A program made the position numbers and the translations under genes. Under the pieces are notes generated by a model. It saw only the letters and a program-made list of their open reading frames with translations. It had not been told where the DNA came from and ran no database searches. 64,000 nt of DNA from Shewanella sp. NIFS-20-20 (lineage in GTDB: Bacteria > Pseudomonadota > Gammaproteobacteria > Enterobacterales > Shewanellaceae), in NCBI RefSeq assembly GCF_019209865.1, contig NZ_JAHUTT010000001.1, forward strand, positions 1 to 64,000, given 5' to 3'. Every line of letters starts with the position of its first letter. The first letter of the stretch is position 1. This document shows, in pieces, positions 25,686-34,600 of this stretch.

Positions 25686-25703
25686 CGTCATATTAATATG
25701 ACG
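25686..25703. promoter_or_regulatory. 18-bp palindrome, candidate upstream activator site
   Basis: CGTCATATTAATATGACG is perfectly self-complementary. It lies about 105 bp upstream of the -24 element of the sigma-54 promoter, a typical distance for an enhancer bound by a sigma-54 activator. Which protein binds it is inference. Confidence 0.55.
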
Positions 25704-25796
25704 TCTATTCAATAGGTTACAAGCTTACTGTCTCATGCCTGAGACGTATAATTTAGACTAGCGTTTTTAAGTATTTGATTTTGTTTGTTTTTAAGT

Positions 25797-25816
25797 TGTG
25801 GCCTATGACTTGCATT
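25797..25816 (+). promoter_or_regulatory. Sigma-54 (-24/-12) promoter of the Fap operon
   Basis: TGTGGCCTATGACTTGCATT has GG at 25800-25801 and GC at 25812-25813, separated by exactly ten bases as sigma-54 requires, with TGGC and TTGCA cores. Transcription would start near 25825, leaving a 50-base leader before the first gene. The adjacent sigma-54 activator gene strongly supports it. Confidence 0.75.
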
Positions 25817-25874
25817 ACCTTACCCAGATTTCAGGTGATACCCACTTGGGTAATGTCGGCGTAAGGAGATGGGC

Positions 25875-26531
25875 ATGTTAATGAGGACGTTGGGTATCAG
25901 TCTTGGCCTGCCAAGATGGTTGGTTCAAGCCAGACTGCTGACAAGCATTAGTGCGAGTCTGATATTGCTTGTGCCCGCATATAGCGTCGCCAGCGAGGAG
26001 CTCGATAGTCAGGCCATGGCAGTGGCGACGAGCCATGTGTCGCTCATTGAGCCCCAAGCATTTAGTCAGGTGCATGGTCGACTGGCGATCAATCAAGCTG
26101 CCGGTGACGATAATCTGCAAACCAATAGTCATGCGTTAGGATCGCAAGCCACGGTCCAAGTCATACTGTCTAATCTCGCGACCACCAATCCGAGTGTGGG
26201 GATGCACCACAGCGAGATAGCTGGCTTAAGCTTCGCCAATTTTGAAGGCTTATTGGGCGTCAATCAAGTTAGCGGTCGCAGTAATTTACAAGCCAATTTA
26301 GGCATTATTGGTTCCACGCCAGTATCTCAAGGGCTGAGTGATGCAGACATGCAGATTATCAATAGCGCCACCCCTTTGCCTCAAGCCAATGAGAACGCCT
26401 TGTCTTTTACCACAGCGATTGGTAGCGACAGTCTGTCGCACGTTCGTGGTCTAGTTCAAATCAATCAAATTTCCGGCAGCAATAATGCCGCCGTAAATCA
26501 ATTCTCGTTACAGGTCTTAAGCGGGAATTAG
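25875..26531 (+). CDS. FapB-like amyloid repeat protein (probable nucleator)
   Basis: A 218-aa exported protein from ATG 25875; GGAG lies six bases upstream, while the ATG at 25869 touches it. After a long signal peptide (cleavage near YSVASEE) come three imperfect copies of the Fap repeat: about 66-90 (GRLAINQAAGDDNLQTNS), 124-145 (EGLLGVNQVSGRSNLQAN) and 190-213 (GLVQINQISGSNNAAVN). The pattern is GxxxxNQxxGxxNxQxN. Position ahead of the larger FapC-like gene and smaller size match FapB of Pseudomonas, which seeds FapC fibrils. No FapA-type chaperone gene precedes it. FapC is 36 bp downstream. Confidence 0.72.
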   Translation: MLMRTLGISLGLPRWLVQARLLTSISASLILLVPAYSVASEELDSQAMAVATSHVSLIEPQAFSQVHGRLAINQAAGDDNLQTNSHALGSQATVQVILSNLATTNPSVGMHHSEIAGLSFANFEGLLGVNQVSGRSNLQANLGIIGSTPVSQGLSDADMQIINSATPLPQANENALSFTTAIGSDSLSHVRGLVQINQISGSNNAAVNQFSLQVLSGN

Positions 26532-26567
26532 CGTGCAAGTGAAACTATCCATAATGGAGGATGTAAC

Positions 26568-27683
26568 ATGAAAAAGTTACCTTTAGCTGCGGTTATTGCG
26601 ACTTTAGTCAGTGCGCCTGTGTGGGCTAACACCGACAATACCAGTGACAGTGATGTCACGCTGACCAAAACAGTAACGGTAGAAAAAGATCTTACCTATG
26701 AAGGCTCGGTCGAGATTAGCGGTTCTATCGTTGCCAACGGTCTGGGTATGGCGGTGGTGGAGAATGTGCAGGAGTCTAGCGCCAATTCAGGTACGAATTA
26801 TTACAACACTAACAGCAGTAGCGTAAGAGATAGTAGTTTTGAAAATGCCAGCGGTAACATTGGAGTTAACCAAGCGGCTGGCGATAATAATGTGCAAGCG
26901 AATTCAGCCGCTCTCGCGGAAATTGATGCCTCGTTCGCTTTTGGTTCTGGCGATGCTGAAATTTTTAGTAGCCAACAGGGCGTCTTTAACGGTACGTCTA
27001 ACGTGGCATCAACTAATTCCGCCAGTTTATCGGGTAACGCATTCAAAGGGGCCTCAGGGAATATCGGGGTCAATATTGCCTCGGGTAACAATAACGCGCA
27101 AGCCAACAATATGGCGGCTGCGGTTTCCAATGGGCGTCTAGGTGAGGCTAGTGTCTCCAATGTTCAGCAATCCGGTCATAACACCACACTGAATGCCAGC
27201 GTGATTGAAGATACCTATGAAACCGTAGGGATTAATCTGAATTTGGGTGGAGACGGAGAAAACGGCGGTGCCACAGGAACGTATCAAGGAACGTCAGAAA
27301 TGACATCACAGTATTATCCAGAATTATGGAGCGATGCTGATGGCATTCACAATTCTGGTGATGAAACCTTAGTTGGTCACATTGATTTTGACCAAAGCAC
27401 CCCTTCTGAAGGGGCTGGTACGGGTGATGATAATATGACGTTTGCCGAAATGGGCACGTTAGAGCTGTCTGGGACTATTACAGGTGAGCTACCCATGATA
27501 GTGCAGCAAGTGAAACAGAGAACCAGCAATACTGCCAGCATTAGCGGTTCTTCGTTTATGGGCGCTAGCGGTAATATTGGCGTGAATATGGCGTCGGGTA
27601 CCGGTAACCTCCAAGCTAACAACCTGTCGTTAACCACGGTTAATTCAGCGGGTGTCATTATCTCTGAAGGTGCAAGAAACTAA
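26568..27683 (+). CDS. fapC: FapC-like functional amyloid major subunit
   Basis: A 371-aa protein with a clear signal peptide (MKKLPLAAVIATLVSAPVWA). Three strongly conserved repeats occur at about 91-118, 159-186 and 330-357, each containing ASGNIGVN followed by G-x-x-N-x-QAN (e.g. GNIGVNQAAGDNNVQAN). The linkers differ sharply in length (about 40 and 143 residues), as in Pseudomonas FapC, where variable linkers separate amyloid repeats. The protein is rich in Asn, Ser, Gly and Thr and has no Cys; the C-terminal CxxC of Pseudomonas FapC is absent. GGAGG precedes ATG 26568. It should be secreted via FapF and form surface fibrils. Confidence 0.82.
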   Translation: MKKLPLAAVIATLVSAPVWANTDNTSDSDVTLTKTVTVEKDLTYEGSVEISGSIVANGLGMAVVENVQESSANSGTNYYNTNSSSVRDSSFENASGNIGVNQAAGDNNVQANSAALAEIDASFAFGSGDAEIFSSQQGVFNGTSNVASTNSASLSGNAFKGASGNIGVNIASGNNNAQANNMAAAVSNGRLGEASVSNVQQSGHNTTLNASVIEDTYETVGINLNLGGDGENGGATGTYQGTSEMTSQYYPELWSDADGIHNSGDETLVGHIDFDQSTPSEGAGTGDDNMTFAEMGTLELSGTITGELPMIVQQVKQRTSNTASISGSSFMGASGNIGVNMASGTGNLQANNLSLTTVNSAGVIISEGARN

Positions 27684-27690
27684 CGGGGGA

Positions 27691-27715
27691 GGGAGAGCTT
27701 GCTCTCCCTTTTTTT
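27691..27715 (+). terminator. Intrinsic terminator between fapC and fapD, overlapping the fapD start
   Basis: GGGAGAGC (27691-27698), two-base loop, GCTCTCCC (27701-27708), then seven T. It begins eight bases after the fapC stop. The loop contains the first two bases of the TTG start that has the best ribosome site for fapD, and the T-run ends one base before the alternative ATG 27717. It probably reduces expression of the secretion genes relative to the subunits. Confidence 0.85.
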
Positions 27716-28397
27716 GATGAAAAGTTTGCTCTTATTATGGTTACTTTGGGTTTGCTACCCGGCGATAGCGGCGATTCAGATCCTCGATGGTATGGTGCCT
27801 GGAATGGGCAGTTACGCCAAAGAGATCCAAAGTATTCGTGAGCGTAAGTTTGAACATATTGTCAGGCAACACACGGATTTTTCCTGCGGGGCTGCCAGCC
27901 TAGCAACTATCTTGAAATATGCCTATGGCCAGTCCGTCACTGAAGAGCAGGTGATGCACGGTATGTTGGCTCATGCCGATATGAAATTGGTCGCTGAAAA
28001 AGGCTTCTCATTGCTGGACATGAAAACTTACTTGCAACAAATGAACTATCGAGGCCGCGGTTATCGCATTGGGCTTGATGAGTTAACGCAGTTACGGGTT
28101 CCGGTGATTTTATTAATTAATGATCAGGGATATAACCACTTTGTGGTGTTTAGAAAAATATGGGCAGGAGAGATTTATCTGGCTGATCCTGTATTGGGAA
28201 ATAGGATTTTGCCGATTGAGACCTTCTTGTCTCAATGGAATGACATAGTGTTCGTGGTGATCGGTAAAGATTATGACAAACAGACTCCGTTATTGAGCCC
28301 GAGAGGCCGACTGACTCATAAGGTTTCCATGGTGATTGAACCTATGTCTGATGCTGAATTGATTGAATACGGTTTTAGCTATTCCGATCTGCTGTAA
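27699..28397 (+). CDS. fapD: FapD-like C39-family peptidase
   Basis: A 232-aa exported papain-like protein of the C39 (bacteriocin-processing) family. The catalytic Cys is in RQHTDFSCGAASLATIL with the preceding Gln of the oxyanion hole, His is in GYNHFVVF and Asp in IYLADPV. A signal peptide precedes the domain. The start is ambiguous: TTG 27699 has GGAGG six bases upstream, while ATG 27717 (MKSLLLLWLLW) gives a more usual signal peptide but sits directly after a terminator T-run with no ribosome site. FapD in Pseudomonas is required for Fap secretion and probably processes a component. Gene order after fapC is the same. Confidence 0.82.
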   Translation: MLSLFLMKSLLLLWLLWVCYPAIAAIQILDGMVPGMGSYAKEIQSIRERKFEHIVRQHTDFSCGAASLATILKYAYGQSVTEEQVMHGMLAHADMKLVAEKGFSLLDMKTYLQQMNYRGRGYRIGLDELTQLRVPVILLINDQGYNHFVVFRKIWAGEIYLADPVLGNRILPIETFLSQWNDIVFVVIGKDYDKQTPLLSPRGRLTHKVSMVIEPMSDAELIEYGFSYSDLL

Positions 28398-28432
28398 CGG
28401 TATAGGGGTCGCGACGACAATGGAGGTGAGTG

Positions 28433-29158
28433 ATGAAATGGCAATCTTGGTCTTATATGTATGCGGCATTGTGGCTGGCGAGTGGTTCCACGGCATGGGC
28501 TAGTGATGATATCGACAAGCAATTAGCGGTATTTGCCACGGCGCAATCCTTGTCTGATATTGAGCTGGGTCAACAACGCGGTCGCTATATTGTCAGTGGG
28601 CAAGCCTATTACTTTGGGTTACTGATGCAAACCCATTATCTCGATCATCACGGGGTCACTCAACAGGCGAGCATGCAGCTAGAAATTAACCCCCAAGGCT
28701 TGACGGTCACTGTTGCAGAGTCGCAATTAGTGATGGGCGAGTACGTTGAAGCAAATCTTTATGGGCAGGCCTCTGGTTTGCAGCAACGCATTCAAATTGC
28801 TGGCGAAGATAATCATGTTATCAATGACTTTAGCTTAGGCTCAGGGCAATTAGCACCATTAGTCGGTGGTCAGCAAGTAAGTTTGGGGCAAGTATTGGTC
28901 AGTGAAGATGGGCAACGCCAATATTCCGCAGTGCCTGGTCACTTTGGCATTCAACTGCAACTTAATAATGGTCAGAGCCAGCAGATGCTATTAAATCATG
29001 ATGGCGGGCGACAGTTGTTACAATCGACTACAGTCAATGGGTCTCACCATCAAATTATTAACTCAAGTCAGTTGCAGTTTGGAGGGGTTCATTTTGGTCG
29101 ACTTGGCACCAGCATTTTAGCGCAGCAATTGCTTGGAAATAATTTTTATGGCCAATAG
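28433..29158 (+). CDS. FapE-like exported protein of the Fap operon
   Basis: A 241-aa protein with a signal peptide (YMYAALWLASGSTAWA) and a mature region starting with a short SLSDIELGQQRGRY segment. The rest is beta-rich and Gln-rich, with repeated polar strands (e.g. VNGSHHQIINSSQLQFGG). It has no Fap repeats and no Cys. Its place between the C39 peptidase and the FapF barrel is that of FapE, an accessory protein found in Fap fibrils. Sequence resemblance to Pseudomonas FapE is weak by eye, so the label rests largely on order and on the LSD-ELG-RGRY start. GGAGG lies six bases before ATG 28433. Confidence 0.6.
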   Translation: MKWQSWSYMYAALWLASGSTAWASDDIDKQLAVFATAQSLSDIELGQQRGRYIVSGQAYYFGLLMQTHYLDHHGVTQQASMQLEINPQGLTVTVAESQLVMGEYVEANLYGQASGLQQRIQIAGEDNHVINDFSLGSGQLAPLVGGQQVSLGQVLVSEDGQRQYSAVPGHFGIQLQLNNGQSQQMLLNHDGGRQLLQSTTVNGSHHQIINSSQLQFGGVHFGRLGTSILAQQLLGNNFYGQ

Positions 29159-29226
29159 GCAGGTATGTCATTGCTAGTTGTGAGGCGCTGTTCCATCCCG
29201 TCACTAGTTAAATAAGGACGACTATT

Positions 29227-30543
29227 ATGCTGCATCTAAGGCATCTTCATTGGTGTGTTTGTCTTGCCCTGACCGCAAATGTTGCCATCGCTGAGTCTGA
29301 AAGCGATAAGCCACCCAAGGTGGCTGAGGCGACGACGCAAGAACAGCAAGAGCTTGCCTTGCTGAAGCGGCAGTTGATCCTAATGAATAAACAAGTGCAA
29401 CAGCAGCAACAAGCGTTGTTGCAAATGGCGAAAAAAATTCAAGCGCGAGAACAAGCGCTTAATCGTAATCAGCCCGTCGAACGTCAGGATAATAGCGCCC
29501 AAGCCGTCGCCAACACTGAGGCGGCTTCTCAGCCGAAGGTGGCGACGAAACCTGCGGCTGTCGCCTCCGAGGCCACCAATAAAAAGGCGCCGGATATGGG
29601 GCGTAGCACTGAAGATGTGTTAGCCGAAACCCATAATGTATTCACCCGAAAGTTCACCCTAGAATCCTCATTGAGTTACAGCTACTTTAGCCGTAAAGAT
29701 CTCATTCTGCGTGGTTTTTTGGCGCTAGACGCGATCTTTTTAGGTAACCTAAATTTAGATCGGGTTCGTACCAGTAATCTGCAGTTTGATTTGGTGGGAC
29801 GTTACACCTTAAATCCTCAGTGGCAATTTGAGCTGGCAGTTCCCTATTTATATCGCAGCAATCAATATGACTCTGTGGGGGAGGGCAATTCTAGCCAACG
29901 CTACGAAAGCGCTCAAGTTAATGATGCGTTATTGGGGGATATCAGTGCCGGGGTATATTACCGCATCATGGCGGAGCAGGGGGCTTGGCCCGACTGGGTA
30001 TGGAATGTCAGGGTTAGAATGCCGACGGGTAAGCATCCGTATGATATCGATTTAGTGAGTTCGGAATCCGGCAACCTAACCTACCCCATAGAAACGCCTT
30101 CTGGCGCGGGTAACTGGGGAGTCTCGACCGGCTTTAGTTTGGCCAAAACCTATGATCCTGCCATTGTATTTTTTAATTTGAATTACGGCTGGAATTTGCC
30201 CCAGCAGTTTGATGATATTTCTGGCCTAGGAGAATTTGATACACCAGGAACGATTGATCTTGGCGATTATGTGGATTATAGCCTGGGATTAGCATTCGCC
30301 GTGTCCGAGCGCATGAGCTTGGGCATGAGTTTTAATCAGCGCTTTTATGGCCGCACTCGTCAGCGTCTCGATGGTCAAGGCTGGGAAAAAATTCCCCGCT
30401 CTGACACTAACACCGCGACGCTAGGCATTGGCGCGACCTTAGCCTTGTCTGACAATTTATCTATGGTAACCAGCATAGGTGCGGGACTCACCGAGGACAC
30501 GCCGGATTACCAAATTAGTTTACGTTTCCCCTACCGCTTTTAG
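29227..30543 (+). CDS. fapF: FapF-like outer-membrane amyloid secretion channel
   Basis: A 438-aa outer-membrane protein. The signal peptide is followed by a Gln-rich coiled coil (about residues 35-85; LALLKRQLILMNKQVQQQQ), an Ala/Pro-rich linker (90-130) and a beta-barrel from about 145 to the C-terminal Phe (ISLRFPYRF). This is the architecture of FapF, a trimeric barrel with an N-terminal coiled coil and plug that exports Fap subunits. It is the last gene of the operon and ends 5 bp from a convergent LysR gene. AAGGA lies nine bases before ATG 29227. Confidence 0.82.
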   Translation: MLHLRHLHWCVCLALTANVAIAESESDKPPKVAEATTQEQQELALLKRQLILMNKQVQQQQQALLQMAKKIQAREQALNRNQPVERQDNSAQAVANTEAASQPKVATKPAAVASEATNKKAPDMGRSTEDVLAETHNVFTRKFTLESSLSYSYFSRKDLILRGFLALDAIFLGNLNLDRVRTSNLQFDLVGRYTLNPQWQFELAVPYLYRSNQYDSVGEGNSSQRYESAQVNDALLGDISAGVYYRIMAEQGAWPDWVWNVRVRMPTGKHPYDIDLVSSESGNLTYPIETPSGAGNWGVSTGFSLAKTYDPAIVFFNLNYGWNLPQQFDDISGLGEFDTPGTIDLGDYVDYSLGLAFAVSERMSLGMSFNQRFYGRTRQRLDGQGWEKIPRSDTNTATLGIGATLALSDNLSMVTSIGAGLTEDTPDYQISLRFPYRF

Positions 30544-30548
30544 CAGCA

Positions 30549-31460
30549 TTAGCCCATGAGCGACTGTAGAGATTCTTGGGCATTAAAGCGTTTACTCAGG
30601 AAATCGAGAAACACACTAATGTTATTCGCCAGTTGGCGCCGGCTGGAGTAGACGCCATAGACTTTAAAGGGTTCAATTGGCCACTCTTGCAATAACGGCA
30701 CGAGTGCGCCACTGGCTAATTCATTTTTGCAGCTGGAATACGACAGCATCGCAATGCCAAAATCATCAATGGCCAACTGCTTGATCATGACCGTACTATT
30801 TGCCCGCGCTTTACGTTTAAAACTCGCCATGGTTTTGCGATTGCCTTTACCCAGAGGCCAAATCGGCGCCGAACGTGACGTCCCCATTAATATGCCATCA
30901 TGTTGACTCAGATCCTTCGGGGTGGCCGGTGTGCCTTGATGCTTTAAATAACTGGGGCTGGCGACTAAAATCGGCTGACGCTCAAATAAGAGTCGAGCCA
31001 CTAAGTCGGATGATTGCAGCGGCCCATACTTAATGGCAATGTCATAGCCTTCGCCAACTAAGCCCACATCATTATCGGTAAATTGCACATCGAGCTCTAT
31101 GCCCGGATGCAAGCGCATAAAACCGCTGCATAAGTTGCTGATCAATTCTTGGCTAAACGACACTGGAATGGCGACGCGAAGCGAGCCCGACACATCCGAG
31201 TGAGTATTCTCGATGGTGGCTTTCGCCGCTTCGACTTCATTATTAATACTTTCGCAGTGTTGATAAAACAATGCGCCAACCTGGGTTAGACTCAAATTTC
31301 TGGTATCACGCTGTAATAAACGAACTCCCAGGCGTTCTTCAAGTTGTGCAACTTTGCGACTAATGGTAGATTTTGGCAGGCCAGTTTCTCTGGCAGCTTG
31401 TGAAAAACCTTTAGCACGCACTACGGCTGCAAACAGCATCATACCGTTTAAATCTGGCAT
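30549..31460 (-). CDS. LysR family transcriptional regulator
   Basis: A 303-aa regulator with an N-terminal winged helix-turn-helix (LNGMMLFAAVVRAKGFSQAARETGLPKSTISRKVAQLEERLG) and a substrate-binding domain (about 90-295). The variant with GFSQAARETGLPKSTISRK belongs to the LrhA/DsdC-like group that often lacks clear ligands. It is divergent from the fused carboxylase gene with a 143-bp intergenic region and may control it, as LysR proteins commonly regulate the adjacent gene. It is convergent with fapF. Confidence 0.9.
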   Translation of the reverse strand: MPDLNGMMLFAAVVRAKGFSQAARETGLPKSTISRKVAQLEERLGVRLLQRDTRNLSLTQVGALFYQHCESINNEVEAAKATIENTHSDVSGSLRVAIPVSFSQELISNLCSGFMRLHPGIELDVQFTDNDVGLVGEGYDIAIKYGPLQSSDLVARLLFERQPILVASPSYLKHQGTPATPKDLSQHDGILMGTSRSAPIWPLGKGNRKTMASFKRKARANSTVMIKQLAIDDFGIAMLSYSSCKNELASGALVPLLQEWPIEPFKVYGVYSSRRQLANNISVFLDFLSKRFNAQESLQSLMG

Positions 31461-31548
31461 GTTTTCTCCACTGTCTCATTTTTGGAACAAAGCGTCCATG
31501 GCAGTTTAATGGCAATTGCGTCGTTATTAAAGTTTAATTACTGGCTAA

Positions 31549-31577
31549 AAATGTAAGACATAGAAATGTAAGACATA
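31549..31577. repeat. Tandem 14-bp direct repeat upstream of the carboxylase gene
   Basis: AAATGTAAGACATA occurs at 31549-31562 and again at 31564-31577, one base apart (15-bp period). It lies between the divergent LysR gene and the carboxylase ATG, 27 bp upstream of the latter. It could be a regulator site or a simple duplication. Confidence 0.6.
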
Positions 31578-31603
31578 AAGAGGCTATCGCCGAGGATCTT
31601 TAG

Positions 31604-34600
31604 ATGACGAGCAAAAATCAGCCCACACACATGACTCAAGTGAACACCAGCGCCGATCCGTTATTTATTCAAGCGGAGCATTTGGCAAAAGACTTTTCAC
31701 TATTTCCAGAGCACAGTAAACGCAGTCTGTCGCTGGAAGTAGAAGGCCTGTTAGACGATGATGCTATTCAGGCTAATTTAAAAAACCTTTCACAGCTTGA
31801 TGTGGATGGTTACGTGACCAAGGTCATTCAACCTACCTTAGATAAGAATCGCCCAGGCGCTAAGCGCATGATCGCGGATTTAAAAGGTAAGTTGATTACC
31901 GACACCCATATGGGCCCTTTCTATAGTGCTGAGATTGAATTAAGTTTTAGCGGCCGCAATCGTCGAATCGGCTTTATTGCCCAGGAACGTTCGACGGCAA
32001 ATGGTGCTTGGTTACCTGAACATCACCTCGCTTGTTGTCATGCGATTCGCCATTTCGCTGAATTATCCATGCCGATCGTCTATTTAATTGACACTCCTGG
32101 CGCGGATGCGGGGGAACTAGCCAACAGTCATAACCAAGCGCACTCCATTTCCAAAGCCATTGCTGAAAGTGCCAATGTTGACGTACCAACTGTGGGTATC
32201 GTTATTGGGGCGGGTTACTCGGGTGGGGCTATCCCATTAGCCTCGGCCAACATCTTGCTGTCATTGCGTGATGGCATTTTTAACACCATTCAGCCGCAAG
32301 GCTTACAAAGCATTGCTCGCAAATATAATTTGTCGTGGCAAGAATGTGCTAAGTCAGTGGGTGTGGCTCCTGAAGAGCTGTACACCTTAGGTTGTATCGA
32401 CGGTATTGTTGATTTCACGCCCAGTGACCGCGATGAGCGCCAGCATAACTTACGTCGCGCCATTATTTCCTCTATTACCGCAGTGGAGCGCGCGGCGGTC
32501 TCGTTTGTAAAAGAATCGCGAGATTTGCGTGAGCATTATGACCGCTCTCTCGATCGCTTTTTGAATCCATCCACTAATTTGGCGGCGCTTGAAAGCAATG
32601 CTGAAATGGCGGTGGCCCAAAACCCGACCATGCATTTGAACTTGTTCGGTAGCGCTTATCGCTATTTGCGTTATTTAACGCTGCGTAGTCGTATCCATTC
32701 TATTTCTCAAGATCAATATGGCCGGTTATCTAAGGTCAGCGTGCCTGAGGGTGACTTACGAGCGCGCATTAGCCAAGAGCAAGAAAAAGTCTTTAAGAGC
32801 TGGTTAGCCAATCCTGACAAGCTGGTTTACGATGAAGAACTCAACAAGTTATGGACCCACTTTGTCGCTAAACGTGATGAAGTGAGCACAGAGCGTAACG
32901 TGCTGACTCGTTTGATCTTAGGTGAACCCAAAGAAAACTATAAAAAAGCGCGTAAGGCGTTGTTATTTAACTTGGGTTGGTCTTTGTATCATCGCTGGAA
33001 GAATAATGCGGCCAATAACTTTATTGGGCTGATCGAATATCTGGAAAATATCCCGCCAGCGGTCTCGAAACGCCCTTGGCCAGACTTGAAACAGCTGACC
33101 GTGTTGGATGTCGTTGTCAATGAAGAACTGCGGGCAGATTTCATTTGGCAATGCCATAACATCATGATTTTCAATGAGTTATATGACAATGTTGTGGTTA
33201 ACTTAGCCTCGATTGCCAAAGAAGCCATGATGACTAAGAGTTTATCTCGTGATTCGGTTGATAGCCTATTACATACCTCAATCGATAAGGCATTATCGAA
33301 TGAGAATGTGGCTAACGATAAGAGTAAATTCTATAAGTGGCTGAAGTACTTCATGTCGCAATCAAACCGTGCCGACTTGTTGGTACGAGTCGAGCAATGG
33401 AAGAGTGTCGGCTTCCCGCAGTTAAACAACTCATTATTTGTTATCTTGACCTATTTCTTCGAGCGTCTGTTGCCGGAATATTTCGACAGTGAAGAAGAAA
33501 GCGGTAAGTACACAGGCACCATTAACCCTGTGCGTATTGGACGTCGTAAAGATTTCTGGAACCGCTTAACCATGGGGTATCAGGATTTATTAATCCAAAA
33601 GGTACTGCGTGAAGATAAGCGTGCGGGCAAGATGACGTGGCAAAATATTATCGACAAATTCTTCAAGAATTTTGAAGAAATCGATGCCGATAAAATGTCT
33701 GCTAACCAGCTTAACTTCCCCGGTTTCCGTCTCTCGATCGAAGATGCATTGGATAAAGGTATTCGTCCTTGCGGCTTGATCACCGGTCTTGGCGAATTTG
33801 AAAATCAAGGTAAGAAAATCCGTGCCGGTATTGCCGTGTCTAACACAGCATTCCAAGCGGGTGCATTCGATATGGCCAGCGCCGAGAAGTTCTCCTCACT
33901 GTTAATTGAATGTGCTAAGCGTAAACTGCCGGTGATTTGCTTTATTTCATCGGGTGGTATGCAGACTAAAGAAGGGGCGGCGGCACTATTTTCGATGGCG
34001 GTGGTCAACGATCGTATCACTCGTTTTATTCGTGATAATGAATTGCCGGTATTGATGTTTGGTTATGGTGATTGTACCGGTGGCGCCCAAGCGTCGTTTG
34101 TGACTCACCCGTTAGTGCAGACGTATTACTTATCTGGGACCAACATGCCGTTTGCTGGACAAATGGTCGTGCCAGCTTACTTGCCATCGACCTCGACCTT
34201 ATCCAACTACTTGTCTAAGGTGCCGGGCGCGATGAATGGCTTAGTGAATAATCCATTTAATGACGAGCTCAATAGCAAGTTGTCGGGTATCGATCCTTTA
34301 ATGCCGATGCCGCAGCATGATATTCAAAACGTGATTGCCAATGCCTTATCAACCTTGGTTCCTGCGGTTGAAGTCGAAGATGAAGTCATCGTTCAAGATG
34401 ATCCTCGCACCTTGATGAAACCCATTGAAAAAGTCTTAATCCATGCCCGTGGCTGTACGGCGGTCAAACTGATCCGTAAGGCCCACGATAATGGCATTAA
34501 TGTGGTCTTGGTCGCCTCAGATCCGGACATGACCTCGGTGCCAGCAGAAATGCTTAAAGCCAATGATAAGCTGGTCTGTATTGGCGGCAACACCTCGGAT

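Larger units (their letters stand above)
25451..25868 (+). promoter_or_regulatory. Fap operon control region
   Basis: A 418-bp gap between the activator gene and the amyloid operon. Besides the sigma-54 promoter listed separately, it contains an 18-bp perfect palindrome at 25686-25703, a 6-4-6 inverted repeat GTCTCA/TGAGAC at 25730-25745, and in the presumptive leader a hairpin TTACCCA (25820-25826) / TGGGTAA (25847-25853). No protein-coding frame in it has convincing support. Confidence 0.65.

Noticed and set aside
25451-25868. Cyclic-di-GMP riboswitch before the Fap operon
   Set aside because: I looked for the GEMM conserved core (CACGCACAGGGCAAACC-like) and did not find it; only simple inverted repeats are present.
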